NCBI GenBank assembly: GCA_031254445.1
Contig: JAIRUL010000232.1
Span: 1 to 6,033 of the forward strand
DNA: 6,033 nt
From: Chitinispirillales bacterium
GTDB taxonomy: Bacteria > Fibrobacterota > Chitinivibrionia > Chitinivibrionales > Chitinispirillaceae
Direction: 5' to 3'
A program made the translations under genes and the position numbers. This document shows, piece by piece, positions 3,993 through 6,033 of the stretch. The notes under the pieces are model-generated. The model was not told where the DNA came from. It worked only from the letters and a program-made list of their open reading frames with translations, and ran no database searches. Position 1 is the first letter of the stretch. Every line of letters starts with the position of its first letter.

Positions 3993-5810
3993 TCAGTAGA
4001 AGTAGAAGCCGCCGGGGATCGGGTATATGCGCGGATCGTCTATCTCTACGAAAGACGCCTCGTCGTCGCCGCCGCCGTCCGCATCCCTTATTATCGCTGA
4101 GTATTCGTTGAGAACATCTTCGTCAAAGTGAATAGGTGTCGGGTTGCCTGCGTTCCAAAGAAACGGCCCGCTCGAAAAGTTGTGAACCGCGCCCTGAATA
4201 GAGCTGCCGTCTTTCCAATTAAATGAGTTCTTCATATTGTTGGGAGGAATGCCAATGGTATTTGCCTCATCAACGTAAATATAGCCGCGGAAGAGGCCGC
4301 TTGTGCCGAATTCGCTTAAGTGCGCGTCGCCGCCGCCTACGTATATCAGCGTAGTAGACTCGGGGCCGCTGTTGTAGAAGCTTCCGGCGACATTTCCAAA
4401 CTTTTGGGAATCGTCTTCTATGATGAATATGACTTTATCGTTGAATGTACTGTTTGCCGTAGTGCTCGGCCAGTTTAGCATAGGGTCGTCCTTCCCAACT
4501 TTGAGCACTAAGTGCCCCATAAAAAGCTCGTTGTTCTCTTGCGCGGCGGCGTATGACTCGTTTAGCTTGTTTACATCAAAATTTCCGCCGCTGCGGCTTA
4601 CCGATTCATACGCATTTTTGATATATTTGTCGGGTATTTTGCTTATGTCAAGCTGCGGATCCTTGCGATCTTCGATGGGAGACATCTCCATGCTCTGCAA
4701 GATTTTTTGACTGGACAAGGCGTCTGCGGTGCCCTTATCTTGCGTCGCCGCGAAATCCTGCATCCGGCTGGCGGTTATGTGGCCGTTAGCCAAAACACCG
4801 TGGAGCGCGCACGCTTCGTTTCGATTATTTTGCGCTTTGCAACTGTCGTTCGCGACTTTGAGCTGCTCGGTGTGAAATAGCGTATCGCCCCCCCCTACGC
4901 TTTTAATGGTAGAGTTGCTGCCTAGCATATCGCCTTTCAAATAAACGTTTCCGTCCACTCTAATTGGATTAGCATTTCCCTCCGTGCTAAAATTTCCATT
5001 TAGGCCAACGCCGTTTTCAAACACCGTGTGAGTAGCAGAAAAGTTTTGGAAGACAGCGTTGCCCTCAACATAAACCTTGTCGTGGAAAATGGTTCCCGGG
5101 TGCTGGATGTTGACGTTCCCGCCAAAATATGCCTCTCCGTGAAAAACACCCGCATAGTTCTGAAATTTCGCGTCTCCGGCAATCGTTACATCCCCGTAAG
5201 CTTCCAATCCAACGTTTCCATCCACCAAGCTGCCGCCCAAAAAAAAGGCATTTTTATGGCGGCGGGAACTTGTTTTGATGTACGAATTACGCAAATTGTA
5301 GAATACACTGGCTTTCTTCATGCTTTTCCCGCTACCGCTTTTCGCGCTATTCACTACGAATTGCGCAGTTTTATCGAATCTCTTGTATTCAAGCAATTCA
5401 CTACTGAAGAATTGGTTGGCGTTTAACCTCTCCTTGGCCTTGGCATTCTTGCCGAAAATAAAGTAATTGTTGCCCCCCCCATTCTCCTTTACATACCTAA
5501 GGAGCACTTTATTCACGCTGTCTGCGCTGTTCAAACAAAACGACTCGGTAGCCATGACCCCGCTATAGACCGTGCTGTGCATAGTAAGATCCGTCGTATA
5601 CCCCACGCTCGCCGCCGCCTGCGCCCCCGTGTTCTTGACCATGAACGCCGCGACGACGGTTATGAAAACCAGCGCGGCCAATACGCCGACTATGGTCGAG
5701 CCGCCGTTTTGCCTCCAGCCGGCTCCTGCGCCCTGCCCGCCCTTTTCGCCCTTAAAGGCAATTTCCCGCCCCCGCCCCCCGTTAAAAGCCGTTTTAGCAG
5801 TGCGCTTCAT
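3993..5810 (-). CDS. Large PilX-like / pilin-like surface protein with beta-helix-like middle region
   Basis: Predicted 605-residue envelope protein. Residues 1-37 are basic and glycine-rich and end in W-R-Q-N-G-G. A hydrophobic helix at about 40-58 follows, then a polar stretch (TESFC, 88-92) resembling the PilX-type minor-pilin N terminus. The candidate prepilin cleavage is G37|S38, but position +5 is Gly rather than the usual Glu. Residues about 190-306 show short G-[DN]-V/A-x repeats (e.g. GDAKFQN and GNAVFQN), as in bactofilin-like or other beta-helical proteins. The C-terminal third has F-R-G-Y-I-Y-V-D, I-Q-G-A-V and I-H-F-D-E-D (about 507-565), a pattern I associate with large PilX-like proteins; the chain ends in F-Y-F-Y. 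I chose ATG 5810 because GGGAG lies 7 nt upstream; an in-frame ATG at 5867 adds 19 residues but has no ribosome-binding site. The gene is single, with its own promoter. Most of the body is far less GC-rich than the first 250 bp. Pilus, adhesin or surface-layer roles are inference. Confidence 0.85.
   Translation of the reverse strand: MKRTAKTAFNGGRGREIAFKGEKGGQGAGAGWRQNGGSTIVGVLAALVFITVVAAFMVKNTGAQAAASVGYTTDLTMHSTVYSGVMATESFCLNSADSVNKVLLRYVKENGGGNNYFIFGKNAKAKERLNANQFFSSELLEYKRFDKTAQFVVNSAKSGSGKSMKKASVFYNLRNSYIKTSSRRHKNAFFLGGSLVDGNVGLEAYGDVTIAGDAKFQNYAGVFHGEAYFGGNVNIQHPGTIFHDKVYVEGNAVFQNFSATHTVFENGVGLNGNFSTEGNANPIRVDGNVYLKGDMLGSNSTIKSVGGGDTLFHTEQLKVANDSCKAQNNRNEACALHGVLANGHITASRMQDFAATQDKGTADALSSQKILQSMEMSPIEDRKDPQLDISKIPDKYIKNAYESVSRSGGNFDVNKLNESYAAAQENNELFMGHLVLKVGKDDPMLNWPSTTANSTFNDKVIFIIEDDSQKFGNVAGSFYNSGPESTTLIYVGGGDAHLSEFGTSGLFRGYIYVDEANTIGIPPNNMKNSFNWKDGSSIQGAVHNFSSGPFLWNAGNPTPIHFDEDVLNEYSAIIRDADGGGDDEASFVEIDDPRIYPIPGGFYFY
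4888..4895 (-). repeat. 8-G homopolymer inside the pilin-like gene (second tract)
   Basis: Eight C on the plus strand, read as GGG-GGG-GG on the coding strand, encoding G306-G308 in V-G-G-G-D at the end of the beta-helix-like part. A slip of one base would shift the frame and remove the C-terminal half. Confidence 0.7.
5473..5480 (-). repeat. 8-G homopolymer inside the pilin-like gene (first tract)
   Basis: Eight C on the plus strand, encoding G111-G113 in E-N-G-G-G-N-N. A one-base slip would truncate the protein soon after its membrane anchor. Other Gly triplets of this gene are spelled GGC-GGC-GGC, so the pure G run is not forced by the protein sequence. Confidence 0.7.
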
Positions 5811-5817
5811 AGATACG

Positions 5818-5822
5818 CTCCC
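5818..5822 (-). promoter_or_regulatory. Shine-Dalgarno sequence that sets the start of the pilin-like gene
   Basis: Minus-strand GGGAG, 7 nt before the ATG at 5810. No comparable sequence precedes the alternative ATG at 5867, so this site favours the 605-residue product. Confidence 0.7.
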
Positions 5823-5888
5823 ATTATTTAAGTGGATTAATCGCTCAATTTCCGAGAAAACCGGCATCCAGGCGCCGAATGTATTATA

Positions 5889-5917
5889 ATTATACCACGG
5901 TTTGGGGAAAAAATCAA
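5889..5917 (-). promoter_or_regulatory. Extended -10 sigma70-type promoter of the pilin-like gene
   Basis: Minus-strand -35 TTGATT (5912-5917), 17-bp spacer and perfect -10 TATAAT (5889-5894), with TGG just before the -10 (extended -10, TGn). A second TATAAT overlaps at 5883-5888. Initiation near 5882 leaves a leader of about 70 nt to the ATG at 5810. This is the best promoter in the window. Confidence 0.7.
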
Positions 5918-5962
5918 GGTTTTTTGTAGGAAAGGGGGAATCGAAATCTTTTAAAAGCCTGT

Positions 5963-5992
5963 GTCTTTAAGGTCTTTAAGGTCTTTAAGGTC
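5963..5992. repeat. 9-bp tandem repeat, about 3.3 copies
   Basis: GTCTTTAAG occurs at 5963-5971, 5972-5980 and 5981-5989, followed by a partial GTC. It lies upstream of the pilin-like promoter in a 116-bp stretch (5918-6033) that holds no gene. The same TCTTTAA/AAAGTC vocabulary appears at 1-20 and 228-272. Confidence 0.85.
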
Positions 5993-6000
5993 AAAAGATA

Positions 6001-6015
6001 AAAGTCAAAGTCTTT
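6001..6015. repeat. Inverted copy of the 15-mer found at 257-271
   Basis: AAAGTCAAAGTCTTT at 6001-6015 is the exact reverse complement of 257-271. Close by, the 12-mer TTTAAATCTTTT (6014-6025) repeats 8-19 in direct orientation. The composition is simple, so part of this similarity may be shared repeat vocabulary rather than a defined element. Confidence 0.6.
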
Positions 6016-6033
6016 TAAATCTTTTGGGGACGG

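Noticed and set aside
3621..4100. A plus-strand 159-codon open frame across the end of the permease gene and the convergent gap
   Set aside because: It overlaps the highly conserved permease C terminus in another frame, has an Arg/Ala/His-rich shadow composition, and runs through the hairpin and into the opposing gene.
5811..5867. Longer start (ATG 5867) for the pilin-like gene
   Set aside because: No ribosome-binding sequence precedes it and it would lie only about 15 nt from the predicted transcript start, whereas ATG 5810 has GGGAG at 7 nt.

Overview
The window reads like a chromosomal piece of a diderm (Gram-negative) bacterium with a moderately GC-rich coding fraction and AT-rich, repeat-laden intergenic DNA. 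The diderm call rests on an MlaE-type lipid-transport permease and a pilin-like surface protein. The style of the repeats and genes made me think of Fibrobacterota or a similar gut lineage, but nothing here proves it and I hold that guess loosely. I see no rRNA, tRNA, CRISPR array, transposase or phage gene.

Layout. Positions 1-303 hold no gene but a dense mosaic of palindromes, including a long inverted repeat (15-53 with 156-194), CTTTAAAG-rich DNA and a terminator-like hairpin. Minus-strand genes follow: a membrane sensor histidine kinase (304-2082) and, upstream of it and probably cotranscribed, a small protein with two zinc-knuckle-like motifs (2139-2609). Before the latter lies a 17-codon leader ORF (2613-2666) that has the only strong Shine-Dalgarno sequence of the unit and ends one codon short of, and in frame with, the next gene's start. 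A 217-bp regulatory region (2667-2883) with candidate divergent promoters separates this unit from a plus-strand STAS-MlaE fusion permease (2884-3948). That gene converges, over a strong GC hairpin, on a minus-strand gene for a large pilin-like protein with a beta-helix-like middle (3993-5810), which has its own good sigma70-type promoter (5889-5917). Positions 5918-6033 are again repeat DNA, with a 9-bp tandem repeat and an inverted copy of a 15-mer found at 257-271.

How the genes work together. The kinase and zinc-motif gene look like one regulatory operon, but no response regulator is present, so the target is unknown. The permease would move phospholipid-like substrates across the envelope with an ATPase and MCE protein encoded elsewhere. 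The pilin-like gene is a separate envelope or surface unit. Points most worth a second look are the coupled leader ORF, the duplicated zinc motif, the two 8-G tracts inside the surface-protein gene, and the modular palindrome cluster at the left end.
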